A DNA stretch of 64,000 nt, from contig CM063500.1 of assembly GCA_032207245.1 (NCBI GenBank), positions 38,917,740 through 38,981,739 of the forward strand, given 5' to 3'. Numbering within the stretch: position 1 is the first letter of the stretch; each line of letters begins with the position of its first letter. The position numbers and the translations under genes are program-made. This document shows, one piece after another, positions 52,761-64,000 of this stretch. This DNA comes from Pardosa pseudoannulata (taxonomy: Eukaryota > Arthropoda > Arachnida > Araneae > Lycosidae). The notes beneath the pieces are model-generated. The model was not told the DNA's origin and searched no databases. It saw only the letters and a list, made by a program, of their open reading frames with translations.

Positions 52761-55700
52761 CCATATTTGTCTTGTAATTAATTTATTTTGTCCCCTAATC
52801 TTGTTTTTATTTTATGGTCCATTAGAGGTTTTAAAAAATGACCTCTAACTAAGTCTAATAAAGTCTCTCTAACTTATAGCAGGAAGTAAACCTTATACTA
52901 TATTTTTTACCCTGCTTTATATTTTGTTTTTAATACTATGTTAGAAAGTTTTCAAGATAAATGTTATGATATAAGACTCTTATGAGTTTTTGCAAAGGGA
53001 TATTTCAGTGTATCATAATATATGTACAAGCAAATTAATAATGTTTAAGTAACTTTTACATTATTATTATTAAACCTATAATCTCTTGTTATGTAATTGC
53101 TTTATATATTTTAATACACAATTTTGCTACAAAAATTGGATAAAGTATAAAATTTATCCTGTTGAAAGTAATTATCAGTTAATAGTTTGCTCTTCAATGA
53201 TGTATATTATTATTATAGTTAGCGATAGGTTTAATATTTAAAATAAATTGTTTGTTATAAATGAGAATTTAAAAAAATTTAAGATACAATGTATGTATGT
53301 TGGTACAGATAAAATTTATCTCAATATTTAAACCTGAAGTTCAGATGTAAAATTTGTTTGCAGTATAGAGAAAATAATTAAAATGTATGAATGATCTGTA
53401 AAACTTTTTTCATTGTTAGTGTTCCTTAAAACATTGTCACGTTGTAACTTTTTATTATTATTTTATATTAAAAGACTATTTCATCTTCATAATTTCTTGG
53501 TGTGGCACATCCCATTTTTATTCCAAAATATCTATAGAAAAAAAGGTGAGTTCCTGTGAAGTCATCTCAGTGTACATTTATGGGAATTCTTGCATCACAA
53601 AACTTATCTGCTTAAAAATGGTAACATAATCATTTCTTTTTATATAACTCTACATTCCTTGTAAAATAAATTGTAGGGAAAATTTTATTTCCTTAAATTT
53701 ATTTTCTAACTAGGAATAATTTTTTTTTTTAATTATCCTTCCTTGTATAACTAATGTTAGTATTATTTTGTTGTCTGATATATAATAGCCTTATTTTCAT
53801 TAGTTTTCAATAAAAGCTTGTGTGTCTATTTTAGTTGGTAGACAATCATCTGTAGTTGTGAATAAGGAGAATTACAAATTGATAAATATTACATACAAAG
53901 AGATATACTAGTTATTTCTATATTCAAATCTGTAAAAGATTTTAAAAAGTGCAGAAAACTTTTATTTTAATATTTTAAATGTTTAAATAAGGTCTTTAAT
54001 TTATATCCTATTTTAAATTATTTCATCTATCTATTTTGCTAAATTTTTAGTTTATATTTTAAAAGAGATCTAGTTCACTAAAACACATCTAATAATTTTC
54101 AACTATATGCAATAAATTGTTTGGAAAAGCATGACAAAATTGATTCTCAAATAAGAAAATAATGGAATGGGCAATAAAAGTAATGAATTGCCTAGTAATG
54201 AATCATTTATCTTAAATTAGATATTATGGAGATAAAGTTTAATATGATTTATCCAAATACATTTTAAAATATTAATAATGCTTCTCTTGTACAATTAAAA
54301 AAAAGTTGCATATTAATTGATAACAAACAGTAAAGTCAGGTAAAAAAAAAATTATATCTGTGGTTTTTTACCTTTTGAACAGTAAGTCTTAGAAAAATCC
54401 TAAGTTTGTTGCACTTTTGTTTTGAAACTTGCTCGAGAACTTAGAGTACATTAGCTTTTGTTTGATTATGCAGTGTAATTTTGGTAACTTGACTAGATTT
54501 TTGTAAAATACAAACATAAAATAAAACAAGTATTTGTTTTAACATAGGAATAGATAAAGTATAATTTTCTGTTTTGTAACACTAGCTCTCAATGATGATG
54601 GAATTATAAATTAAAAAATTTATTTTCCTCTGAAGAGATGCTTTTTTTTTCCCATTTAGTGTAATATAAGGTATAGGATAGTAAAATAATGTAATTTTTA
54701 AGAAACTTTTCAAATTAAATCTGTGTTAAGTGTATTATGATTTCTATTCTTCAATTAAAAAAAATATTCAATATCAATATATGCAAACCAAAAAATTTTA
54801 ATCAATTGGTTTGGATATTTAGATGATGGCTGAAAAGATAGTGTGAAGCCTTTTAGTACAGTAGTTGTTTCAGTAAGTGAATGCATAATTTACTAAATAG
54901 TTTATTAATATTAAACTTGAATTTAAAATTACATTTTACTTTGATTTTACAATTTCAAATGCAATTTTAATATGTAAAATTGAAATGGGAATTTTTCTCT
55001 TGTAATTCATATTAATGGATTATGTTATTTTATTTTTAAATTTTCATGTTGGAGAGCTCTTATTAAACTGTATGGCTTGTAGATTTCAGAATATTTTGTG
55101 AATATGTCTTTTCAAATGTTTTGCCATTAGATCCTTCAATACTAAATTATCTATTGAGATTGTGTAAAATTTTTGTGGCATAAAGGTTTTAAATTCACTG
55201 CTCCTAAAGTTACAATAATTTTAAAGTATGTTTTATAATCAGCACTTATTTTTTTTTTCCTTCTGTAAAGTCCCTTTTTTATTTAAAAAGATTTTATTTT
55301 GCTCATTTTAGTTTATACATTTCTTTAACTTTATATGCTTTTTATCTATCCTTATATATTTAAATTTCTGTTTATCTATTCATTCATTTATCAATATGTG
55401 AATCCTGGGAAAAATTAATAATTTACATTGTAGTTATCTAAAGGAGTAAAGAGTCACTTTTTGATGACAAAACCAAACTGGACCTTATCTCAATTTGTAC
55501 AAAAATTCAATGGAACGACTATAAAATGGATCACAATGTTTAAAGTTTGGGAACCTATAGTATAAAGCTTTTTTTATGTACAAACTATAAAAAAATATTT
55601 TTTTAACAAATAAATAATCTTAGTACTTTTTTCTTGTGTGAAGATTGATTTTAATAACTTTTTTTTCAACAATTGCTGGTATGGTACTAATACTTCCTTT

Positions 55701-56141
55701 CTCCTGAGAGAGCCAAGATTGTGAACCATTTTGCTTTGCTTGACATTTCTCATACTGAATTATTGGGGGTTATGCAAACTTGGGGGAAGAATCTCCCCTT
55801 CAATATACACAGCGCAAGCTCAATATTTTTTTAAACAGTTGGGCCAATGATTGAACTTTTTACCAAGAAAATAGCATATTTTTCCCTCTCAAAATGCAGC
55901 ACATTTATACTTTAATTTAATATAAGGAAAAATATGTGATGTGTTTTATTAATTTAAAGATTCATCCTTATATTGTTATAGGTTTTTTTTTTCTTTAACA
56001 GTATTTGAGTTTTATAACTTATTTCATATAGTGTATTTGTTTCCCATGAGTAAAAGTGTCTATGATAAAATCTCTTTTCATTGGCTAATTCGTTTTTAAA
56101 ATAGCATATAATAGTATATCCATTTTTAAAATGGCATAAAA
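52761..56141. other. Long intron-like AT-rich sequence
   Basis: No exon found. AAAGTTTGGGAACC near 55541-55555 resembles the end of a hAT-type element, and the GC-richer patch 55690-55820 may belong to another old transposon. Neither could be delimited. Confidence 0.45.
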
Positions 56142-56184
56142 GTAGTTTTTCTTTTCTTACATATTGTAAGAAAAGAAAAACTAC
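56142..56184. repeat. Perfect 19-bp hairpin
   Basis: GTAGTTTTTCTTTTCTTAC, loop ATATT, then its exact reverse complement. It lies ~385 bases upstream of exon 5. Confidence 0.85.
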
Positions 56185-56567
56185 ATAAAAAACTTATTCT
56201 CTTTTTACTTGTGGTTTGATGAAGTTGAAAATCATATACTTTAAGTATATTATGATCTTTAAAAAGCTCTTGCAACTGTAGTGCTCTTTTCAGGGTAATT
56301 ACATTGAAGTACTGTAATGAATTTTTTTTTTATTTTGATGTTGTTGGTTTAAAAAAAAATCAATTTATGTGATGTATTTTAAACAAGGTTTGGTATAATT
56401 CTCTTCATTACTTTGTTGCATTTAAAATACTTACATAAAATATTTTACATATTTATTTATATTTTTCATAGCTATCTTTGCTTTTTATAGATTTTTAATG
56501 TGTTGGGCAATTTCGTTTTTATTTATTACTGTATTGGTTTGTGGTAGTTATTTGATATTTTTTCCAG
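56185..56567. other. Intron-like sequence before exon 5
   Basis: T-rich, ends in the acceptor TATTTTTTCCAG. Confidence 0.5.
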
Positions 56568-56860
56568 AATCATCTTCAAAAACTGATGGAGACTTGACTT
56601 TTGTTGCTCCACGAAAGTTTAATTGTGAACTGTGTCCTTATACAACAGATAAAAGAAGTCGTATTAAAACTCATCTGATGAGTCACACTCAACTTCGACC
56701 ATTTGTGTGCAATTATTGTCCTAAGTCTTTTAAACTAAAAGCTCATTTACAAGTGCATATACGTATACATACTGGGGAAAAGCCATATGTTTGTAAGCAG
56801 TGCAACTCTAAGTTTACTTCTCATGGTTCTTGGCGGCATCATATGATTAAACACCACTAA
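56568..56860 (+). CDS. C2H2 zinc-finger alternative terminal exon 5 (three fingers)
   Basis: Starts after TATTTTTTCCAG with AA completing a codon (phase 1), then 96 codons and TAA. A short lead (SSSKTDGDLTFVAPRK) is followed by three fingers: FNCELCPYTTDKRSRIKTH..., FVCNYCPKSFKLKAHLQVH... and YVCKQCNSKFTSHGSWRHH.... The linkers are HTQLRPF and HTGEKPY. An open frame continues upstream of the acceptor to an ATG at 56498; that part reads as hydrophobic intron translation and is not supported as coding. It closely resembles exon 6 and is unlike exons 1-4 in the helix of finger two (LKAHLQV). Confidence 0.92.
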
Positions 56861-57733
56861 GAATCTTTAGGAACATTACAAGAATGTCTTCAGAGATGTA
56901 CTTATATATAAAAACTGAACTTTTGCTCTTACCATTCATATATAATATAATATATAATCCTGTAGCATCACTTCTTCTGTCTTTTTAATAGTATATGATA
57001 TGATCATTTAATGACCTTAAAATGTGCTAATTTAATATTTTTTAATAGAAAAATTTATATCAAAAATATCTATGTACTGCTAAAGTGTTGACAATGCTTT
57101 TAAACTTTACTACTTACACTATAATAATAACAAAAAAAAAAAACCCACCTTTGATCTTTCATTTTTGCTTATTTCTGTGATCTTTGATTTTTTGCAATCT
57201 TTATTATCTATCTTATAGATATTGAAGTTTATATTTATTTTCAAAAACTGTTGATCCAATTTTTGCTATGTTTATAACAACAAGTGTATGTTTTCCCATT
57301 TTAACAGCTTTACATTTTATCTACATAAAAAAATACCTTTAAAGCAGTTTTTGCTTACACTCAAATATCCTATTGGGATGTTTGAATTCTAAAAACCTTT
57401 TCTATTATTTTCATAAAGATTTCTAAAGTTGCTTGGTATTGTGATTTTTTTTTTTTTTTTTTTTTTTTTTTACCAAAGGAAAAAAAATTCTTTGTAAAAG
57501 TTAAAAAAAAAAAATTATAAAATTTGACTTAGGTGTTTGATCTGTCTAAGGAGATTTGAAGTGTAAATATGTATGATTATTTCTATTCAGTATACCATCT
57601 GAAGGCAGGTTTATGAAAATGTTATGGTATATAAATTTATGTATTTTGGAAACAAGTTATGTAATATATTTTGCACATTTTATTTCTTTTAATGTAATTT
57701 GAATTTTATGTAAAAATTTAATTTATTTTGCAG
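56861..57733. other. 3' UTR of exon 5 and short intron before exon 6
   Basis: Contains poly-T at ~57446-57470 and A runs. The acceptor TTTATTTTGCAG is at the end. Confidence 0.6.
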
Positions 57734-58023
57734 AATCATCTGTAAAGATCTATGAATATTCAGGAAAAGTATGCCGAATGTATAGTTGTGCTCAGTGCTC
57801 ATATAAAACACATAAAAGTAGTCGTTTTAAGAGACATTTAATGGACCATACTCAAATAAGACCATATTCTTGTGATTATTGCTCAAAAGCTTTTAAACAA
57901 AAAGCTCATTTACAAGTACACTTCCGGATACATACTGGTGAAAAACCATATGAATGTAGATTATGTGGCATTAAATTTAGTACAAATGGGTCATGGAGGC
58001 ATCATATGAACAGACATCATTGA
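57734..58023 (+). CDS. C2H2 zinc-finger alternative terminal exon 6 (three fingers)
   Basis: Starts after TTTATTTTGCAG with AA completing a codon, followed by SSVKIYEYSGKVCR, like exon 5, which begins SSSK. There are 95 codons and TGA. Fingers: YSCAQCSYKTHKSSRFKRH..., YSCDYCSKAFKQKAHLQVH... and YECRLCGIKFSTNGSWRHH.... The linkers are HTQIRPY and HTGEKPY. The strong similarity to exon 5 (QKAHLQV against LKAHLQV, NGSWRHHM against HGSWRHHM) and the distance of only ~1.17 kb indicate a tandem exon duplication. An AATAAA at 58516-58521 could end the transcript. It is the last finger exon seen in the window. Confidence 0.92.
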
Positions 58024-59591
58024 ACTGTTTTGTGATTCAAATGGACCTTTGTAGTGCAAAATAAGTCTGAGAAATTTTGTAAGTTATTGAATTTTTTACC
58101 TTGTAATCTTGTTTGAGGTGGAAAAAAAACTTTTCTCCTTTAATTAAATGAGGTGTAGAATGCTACTTAATTTCTCCTTTATAGCGTATTTAAATTCCTA
58201 TTTCATAACTCTTTAAAGATACTGTCAACTCTCATTATGATTTTTATGGCTCTTTTAAATAGTTTTTTATTAGTATAAATAGTATATTTTATGCATTATG
58301 TACATATACAGATAATTATTCTTTTCTCCTTTATTTTCATTATTAAGAAATTGTAAAAATAATACAAAAGATTTAATAATAAGGACTAATATTTGTATTA
58401 TTTATAAAAATTTGATCCCTGTTATCTTTTTTTGAATTGCAAAGCATTTAGCTGTAAAAAAATAACTGTTGTTTTTTGATTTTTTTTTATTGTAGATATG
58501 TATTGAATAGTAAAAAATAAATAGATTTTTATTCTATAAATGTGAGTTGATCATTTTAAATTTAGTATATTCTGATAAATTATAGCCCTAACTTTTTATA
58601 TTAGTTAAATGATAATTCCTAAAAATATATGTATCAATATATGTGTGTGTCTCAGAATGCAATTAATGTTTTATTTTTTCAGTCTTGCCTTATTTTTGCA
58701 GTTTCTTCTCAGATTTGTTTATATTATGTAGTTCCACACTTTCTAGTACTTTTCAGGATCTCAATGATACAAATCTGTAAAATGTTGATTACCTTGTCTT
58801 TTGTTCAAATAGTTCAAATCAATTTGATAGTGTTCAAATAGTTTTATAATCACTTGAATCATATATAATCCTAAAGTTAGTGAATTCAGAATATTTACTA
58901 GAAATTCATATATTATATGCTTCTTTTAAAATATATATATAATTTTTAAGGGATATAACAGTAATATTTAGTAAAGAGAAATGGCGGCCTTTTTAAAGTC
59001 ATAAAAATAAAAAATAATTAGTTTTGGTGCATCCTTTATATATGTTAGATTCTACTGAATTCTACTAATTTATTATATCATTATTTTTGTGAAAAATTTC
59101 TTACATAAGCCATAATCATATATATATATATAAATTATTTAAGATGTTTTGTTATTCAAATTATTGAAATAATAATGTTTTCAAATTTTACACTTATTAA
59201 ACTTATTGCTTTAATTATTGCTTAAAATTTCTTTATTTCTTAAGTTATATGCTTTTGTTTTAAAAATATTCATTACTTGTGGGCTGAGAAATCATTTTAC
59301 TTTGTTGTGGTGATTTTTTGAATTCTTGATAAAATTCTATTGCATAGAATCTAAAGGTAAAAAATTTGCTACATAATAGTGTCTAAATTAAGATGATTAT
59401 TTGTTTTTCTGGTATTAAGTATTAAGAATTTAGGCTAAAATTGCCTAGAAACCCATGTGATTGACATGTTTTTTAAAGAAAAATATGTTCACAAAAAATT
59501 AATTGATAAGAATGGAACTGTATTCATTATTTGTAGACAAAAAGTAAAGTGACATTATTGTAAATTTTAAAATGAATCAGAGGCTTTATAT
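58024..59591. other. Sequence downstream of exon 6
   Basis: 3' UTR and AT-rich intron or intergenic DNA; no further exon found. Confidence 0.5.
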
Positions 59592-59752
59592 AATGTTAGG
59601 GTTGGACAATGACCTTCAATACTGAAGTCTACTGATTTGAATCTCACTTCTGGTGTGAATGTTCCAAGCTGTTTAGAATCAATTTTAAGTATGCTATAGT
59701 CTCATTAGTCTCAAGTTGCAAAAAAGTAGACTACAGCACTCTAAACTAAACC
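59592..59752 (+). mobile_element. tRNA-derived SINE, family 1, copy 4 (diverged)
   Basis: B-box-like GATTTGAATCT at 59634-59644. The body has CTGTTTAGAATC and CTCATTAGTCTC, and ends CTCTAAACTAAACC. Confidence 0.7.
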
Positions 59753-59894
59753 AGTGTTAAGGTTTTTTCCTAGGTCAATTATTGTCATTAAGATAATTTT
59801 TACTTTAGCTCTATAGTTCATATTTTTCACTGATTTTGAAATCATAAAGAACAATAAGTTGAAAAATCATTCCATTCATAAAGATATAGATATA
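59753..59894. other. Short spacer
   Basis: No feature. Confidence 0.5.
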
Positions 59895-60874
59895 TCGTAT
59901 ATTTCCATGTATAAGCTGATATTATTTTTTTTTACTTTTTATAGACCTAATGATGGGAATTGGCTTATATATAGATCCATGAAATATATCTAGTATATGT
60001 TCTTTCTGGTGACGTGCTTTACAATTGGTGACAAAAAGTTACCTAATTGCCTAAAATAAATGGAAGTTTTTTTTCCTCTTAAACAGAAAATAACAAAAAG
60101 AAATTATATATAATAGTGAAAAATAAATGAAATTTGCAAAAATTTTGAAATAATAAAAGCTCCTAAAAATTGAAAAATAAATTTTAAATGTCTCTTACCT
60201 CTATTATAATTGTGTAAGAATAGCAATACTGTATCTGTAGCAGATCGGTCAATATCCTAAACAAGTACACTTTACATAATCAATAAATTACCAAAAATAG
60301 TACTTTTTAAATTTTTAGTTTATATTGCTTAGATTTTTAGGGAAAAGTATTACCTTCTGATAGAGTTATCAGAGTTGAAACTATTATCATTGGTGTCTAA
60401 GTAAAAATATGATTAGCCATATGGTGTAGCACCGTGATTCTTGTACTGCGTCAGTAATCTAGGAAAGTCAGCATAAAATTGTGACATTAATACAAGCAGC
60501 ATGAAGTTACTAAAAAAATTAAAATATAAGTAGTTTTTCCTTGCCACTGTCAAAAAGTGCTAAGAGATGTCCTTGTATTTCTCCCGAGATTTGATCAATC
60601 CTCTACCTATGCAATATTTAAATTGCATGCCACATTGAAAAAATTTTGAGAAATGTTGATCTAGCATTTTACTTTACAGCTATTTGATTTAAAAATATTT
60701 CCTCTGTTTTACCTGCTTCACAACATATTTGCTTTTTCTGGACATATTTGAATGTTACAAAAATTTTTGTTTTCATCTTCGCTTATACACAAACTTTGAA
60801 TTTTCGGTAAATTTTTAATGATAAATCACACTCTCATCTTATACACAGATAGACTTATGTTTGGAAATATACAG
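59895..60874. mobile_element. Probable TA-flanked DNA transposon, eroded
   Basis: CGTATATTTCCATGTATAAG at the left and TTATGTTTGGAAATATACAG at the right are imperfect inverted ends. Each also has a second TATAAG/CTTATA word further in. The 980-bp interior has no intact ORF. Confidence 0.45.
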
Positions 60875-61943
60875 TATATATATTTGTACTGATTGTTAAA
60901 TTGTATCTATAAATATATTACTGTGTATTAAACAGTTTTAATTTTTTTTAAATAAAAGTTTCACAATTGTTTATTGTCAATGACATGTGATTTAATTTTA
61001 ACTATCCGTTAGTATACATATATAATACCTGGAATTAATTTACTATTTATATTAGTAAAACTGTACAATAATTTTTGTAGCTAACTGATTTTAAAGTAAT
61101 ATTTTAATAGCTCAGTACTCTGGATTGGTTTTGTAAATTATATATTCATTCTCAAACATGTTTGAAATGCATTTTTAAGATAAGCATTATAGTATAATGG
61201 AAGTTAAAATTTTTGTGAGCACTGATGTATCTGTTGTGAGCTCTTTATTGTTGCTGTTATTTTATCAAGTAAAGAATGCTATCTTCTCTTATGCTTAGTT
61301 TTTGTTTTTATTGCAGTGATTTCTTTTTTAAATCTTTTTAAATGTTCTACAATTCTTACTATTTGGTGTCAATGTATTATTTTATACTTAGGTATTCAAA
61401 ATTGGATAAATCTCAGAAATAAAGAATACAGCTAGAAAAGCTATTTTTTAAATTGCTTAAATATTCTAATATTGTTAGAGTTCCTTCATAATGTTTTCTG
61501 TTTTTCGTGAACAGACCTTTCGTGAATATACCTTATCAAAAAATGGCCATACAGATAAAATCTAATTTGATGCTCATAGCATATTAAAACATCTAATAAT
61601 GAATCATATTTGTTTTAAGATTATAAATATGTAATGTGTACCAAATCCATTTGCTTGAAGAAAAGAAAACATAATAAAATTATCTGCATTATAAATGAGG
61701 CTCTAAAAATCTTTTATTGCTATGTGAAGCAATCAGTTCAGTTAGTCAGTAATATTTCTTTCCTTATACTTAGTATATATTACCTGTTCCTAGCAAATGT
61801 TTAAGTGTGTGACAAGTATAAAGTCCTTTTTTTCAATAATTAAGGATAAAAATTTTAGTAAAAATTGGAGTTTTAACTTTGAAGTGTCTGACTCTTACCA
61901 AGAACATGTTGGATAAATATTTGCAATACTTTAACAAATTTTC
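60875..61943. other. AT-rich sequence, no feature
   Basis: Nothing recognised. Confidence 0.5.
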
Positions 61944-62142
61944 AGATGCCAGATCATGATAGAATCAGTAAGGTACTGAACTTCAGTACCAGAGTCCATG
62001 GGTTTGAATCCTGTTATTGGTTTGCTTATTCATATTCATTCAGAATCAGTGTTAAGCAGTAAGTTACTATCCACTTAATCTCACATAGTCCTCCCCCCCC
62101 AAAAAAAAAAAAAAAAAATATCATAGCACTCTAAACCTAACC
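61944..62142 (+). mobile_element. tRNA-derived SINE, family 1, copy 5
   Basis: B-box GGTTTGAATCC at 62001-62011, the best match to the tRNA consensus in the family. The body has CATTCAGAATCAG and CTTAATCTCA, with a C-then-A homopolymer inserted, ending CTCTAAACCTAACC. Confidence 0.75.
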
Positions 62143-64000
62143 AACACAGAAGTTTTATAAAGATAAGGAGTGCTCTATTAATTGGTAAAATTTAAACTTT
62201 AAATATATTACTGTATTTTGCTTTTTGAAAAACTTCTCTTTGTTAAGAAAGTATTCTATTTCAAATTTTCCATAGATGGCAACTCTGTAAAATACATTTT
62301 TTATATTTATACTCTCATTTGTATCTCAAATATTTCATTAAAAAGGAAAATTATGTCTTGTGCTCTAAAATATATATATATATTGTTGGAATCAATTAAA
62401 AACCATGTCAGGACTATAGAGTACATGAAAATAAGCAGTTTGTTAGTGGGCATATTTTAAATAATTTATTATTGATCAATATCCTTACATATTAAATTAA
62501 CTCCCTCTGGGTTTTCTACTTATTAATTTTATTAAAATTATATGACTACCAAAATAAATGTTTATGGGCATGGTGAATTATAAATAAAATATAAAAATGT
62601 TTTCTTTATTTAATATGTGTGTTGTTTGATGTTTGAAAGTAATTGCTTAATGACACAAGAATAGTCTTAGTTCAATTGTGAATGTAGAGAACCTAGTTTT
62701 CAAATGCATGTAAAAGTCTAGTTAGAAAATGAAACTAGGAACTTCCTTGTATCTACAGTATCCAAAAATATGTCTTCTATAAGGGTAAAAGTTTGTCATA
62801 TTTTCTTCAGGCACATTCCATGCTTAAAATAGTTAGAAGACTGTAATAAAATTTAAGTCTCCTTCCAGTTACTTTTTAGTCATATGATCTGCATGTATGC
62901 TTTAGTTTAGATTGCCATCAAAAATTAAATTTGTGTATGTTTAGAAGTCACTATGTTGTAAAATTAACCTTTGAAACTAAGAAGTTGAAGTATATCTATT
63001 TCTGGTGAAAAATGTGCATTTTAATGTGTTAAATTAATGTAATGCTCCAATAATAATGGTTAATTCTTTAAAAAGTTAATTTCAAGATAGGCTGGCCCTT
63101 TTTAAAACACTCAGAACAAGATTGTTTGCAATTGCAACATTTCTGAATCTATAAATACATCCCAAAATCATAAATATATATCATAATCATAAATATATAG
63201 TAGTTCATAAATATATATAAAATCATCTTTTTGGGATAAGCTCATTTACCTTCATGAAGTGATTTACAAAGGAAACTTGCTAGTCAGTAAATGGTTTCTT
63301 TTTAAAGTCTGTTTATCTTTATATAATTCTTGAGATGTTCATTAACACGAGAGATAATTGTTCTCTTTGTTGCTTTCATTTAAATACTTGACATATAAAT
63401 AAGATAATTATCTATTGTTTTTTGGAGTGTGTTCATTTTAAAAGCTGAGACAGTACTTGACTTTTTTTTACAAATATCAGGAACAATGAGCTATTATGCA
63501 GACTTTTTTTAATAAACACGTCATATATTCAAATTCAGCTAAATCAAGTGTATGAGCTATGTGGGTTTCTCCTGGTTTCCACACTTTTTACATAAATGTA
63601 AGTTTTTGACTCATACCAAGATCTCCCCCTTGGAAATCCTTCAAATGATAGAAATGAAGACAGCACAAAAGAAAAATAAAAAGCATTATTACTTTATAAT
63701 TCTTCCTAGTATAGTTAGAATCCTAAAGTTACAATAACCTATATTTTGAAGTATTCTACCAAATATTTGAAATTCAAAATAAAAGGTATTGGCTTGGGAC
63801 TTTTTCTATATTCTATTTAATTGTTTTTTTCAGTCCTTGGACATTAGAATTCTGGGAATAAAAAATTTGGAATATGTTGAATGATGTTAGTTCTTAATAC
63901 TGGTAATTCTCAAAAATTTTTATGAGGTTAAGTTAAACTAATATAACTAGCTTAAAAATTGAAATTTCGAAAAAAAAAAATGATAAAATTTTGATAACAT
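62143..64000. other. AT-rich sequence to the window end
   Basis: No exon or repeat found. ORFs at 62218-62460 and 63552-63737 lack domains and have a composition like their surroundings. Confidence 0.5.

Noticed and set aside
55440..55820. Possible hAT element with AAAGTTTGGGAACC end
   Set aside because: Only one end-like word was found; no opposite end or target duplication could be identified, so it is only mentioned in the spacer entry.
56498..56567. N-terminal hydrophobic extension (signal-like) of exon 5 starting at an ATG
   Set aside because: It lies upstream of a strong splice acceptor used in the same phase as the other five exons, and is T-rich intron sequence that happens to stay open.

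Overview
This window looks like a piece of a very AT-rich animal nuclear genome, most likely an arthropod and plausibly an arachnid such as a spider. That assignment is inference. It rests on the intron-rich layout, the mix of Ty3/gypsy, BEL/Pao, Tc1/mariner, hAT and tRNA-SINE repeats, and an array of BTB-zinc-finger-type alternative exons. No bacterial-style operons, rRNA genes, functional tRNA genes or CRISPR arrays were seen.

The first 31 kb is almost all repeats. From left to right it holds: a diverged long direct repeat whose second copy is split by a 570-bp foldback transposon (1-2065); a swarm of ~140-bp palindromic MITEs, including a contiguous cluster at 4031-4724; a hAT remnant with a decayed transposase (6943-7939); a dead Tc1 element (9365-10349); a hAT MITE with a perfect 8-bp target duplication (12383-13012); local tandem duplications (13.2-14.6 kb); an element with perfect 15-bp inverted ends (15665-16134); a tRNA-Lys-like SINE; and three tandem copies of a composite repeat (17608-26122). 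The third copy is split inside its TA microsatellite by a young, nearly intact Ty3/gypsy retrotransposon (20326-25944, minus strand). A 100-N assembly gap (26284-26383) is followed by the 3' part of a BEL/Pao element, a gypsy integrase fragment and the 3' part of a second BEL/Pao element (to 30697). A short palindromic GTTGGGCCAAC array (31.2-31.35 kb) marks the end of this block.

From about 31.35 kb on, the sequence becomes long, T-rich, intron-like DNA. It carries six coding exons on the + strand at 35.27, 41.28, 46.37, 51.00, 56.57 and 57.73 kb. Each starts at a good 3' splice site in the same phase (phase 1), encodes two or three C2H2 zinc fingers, and ends in its own stop codon. The simplest reading is a set of alternative 3'-terminal exons of one BTB-ZF transcription factor gene, of the lola / Broad / tramtrack architecture. 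A shared upstream exon, not in this window, would be spliced to one finger cassette at a time, giving isoforms with different DNA targets. The last two exons are a recent tandem duplication. The introns between cassettes hold MITEs, SINEs, a solo LTR, and mariner and pogo remnants.

The host gene array is the functional core of the window. Most of the rest is mobile DNA at various stages of decay.
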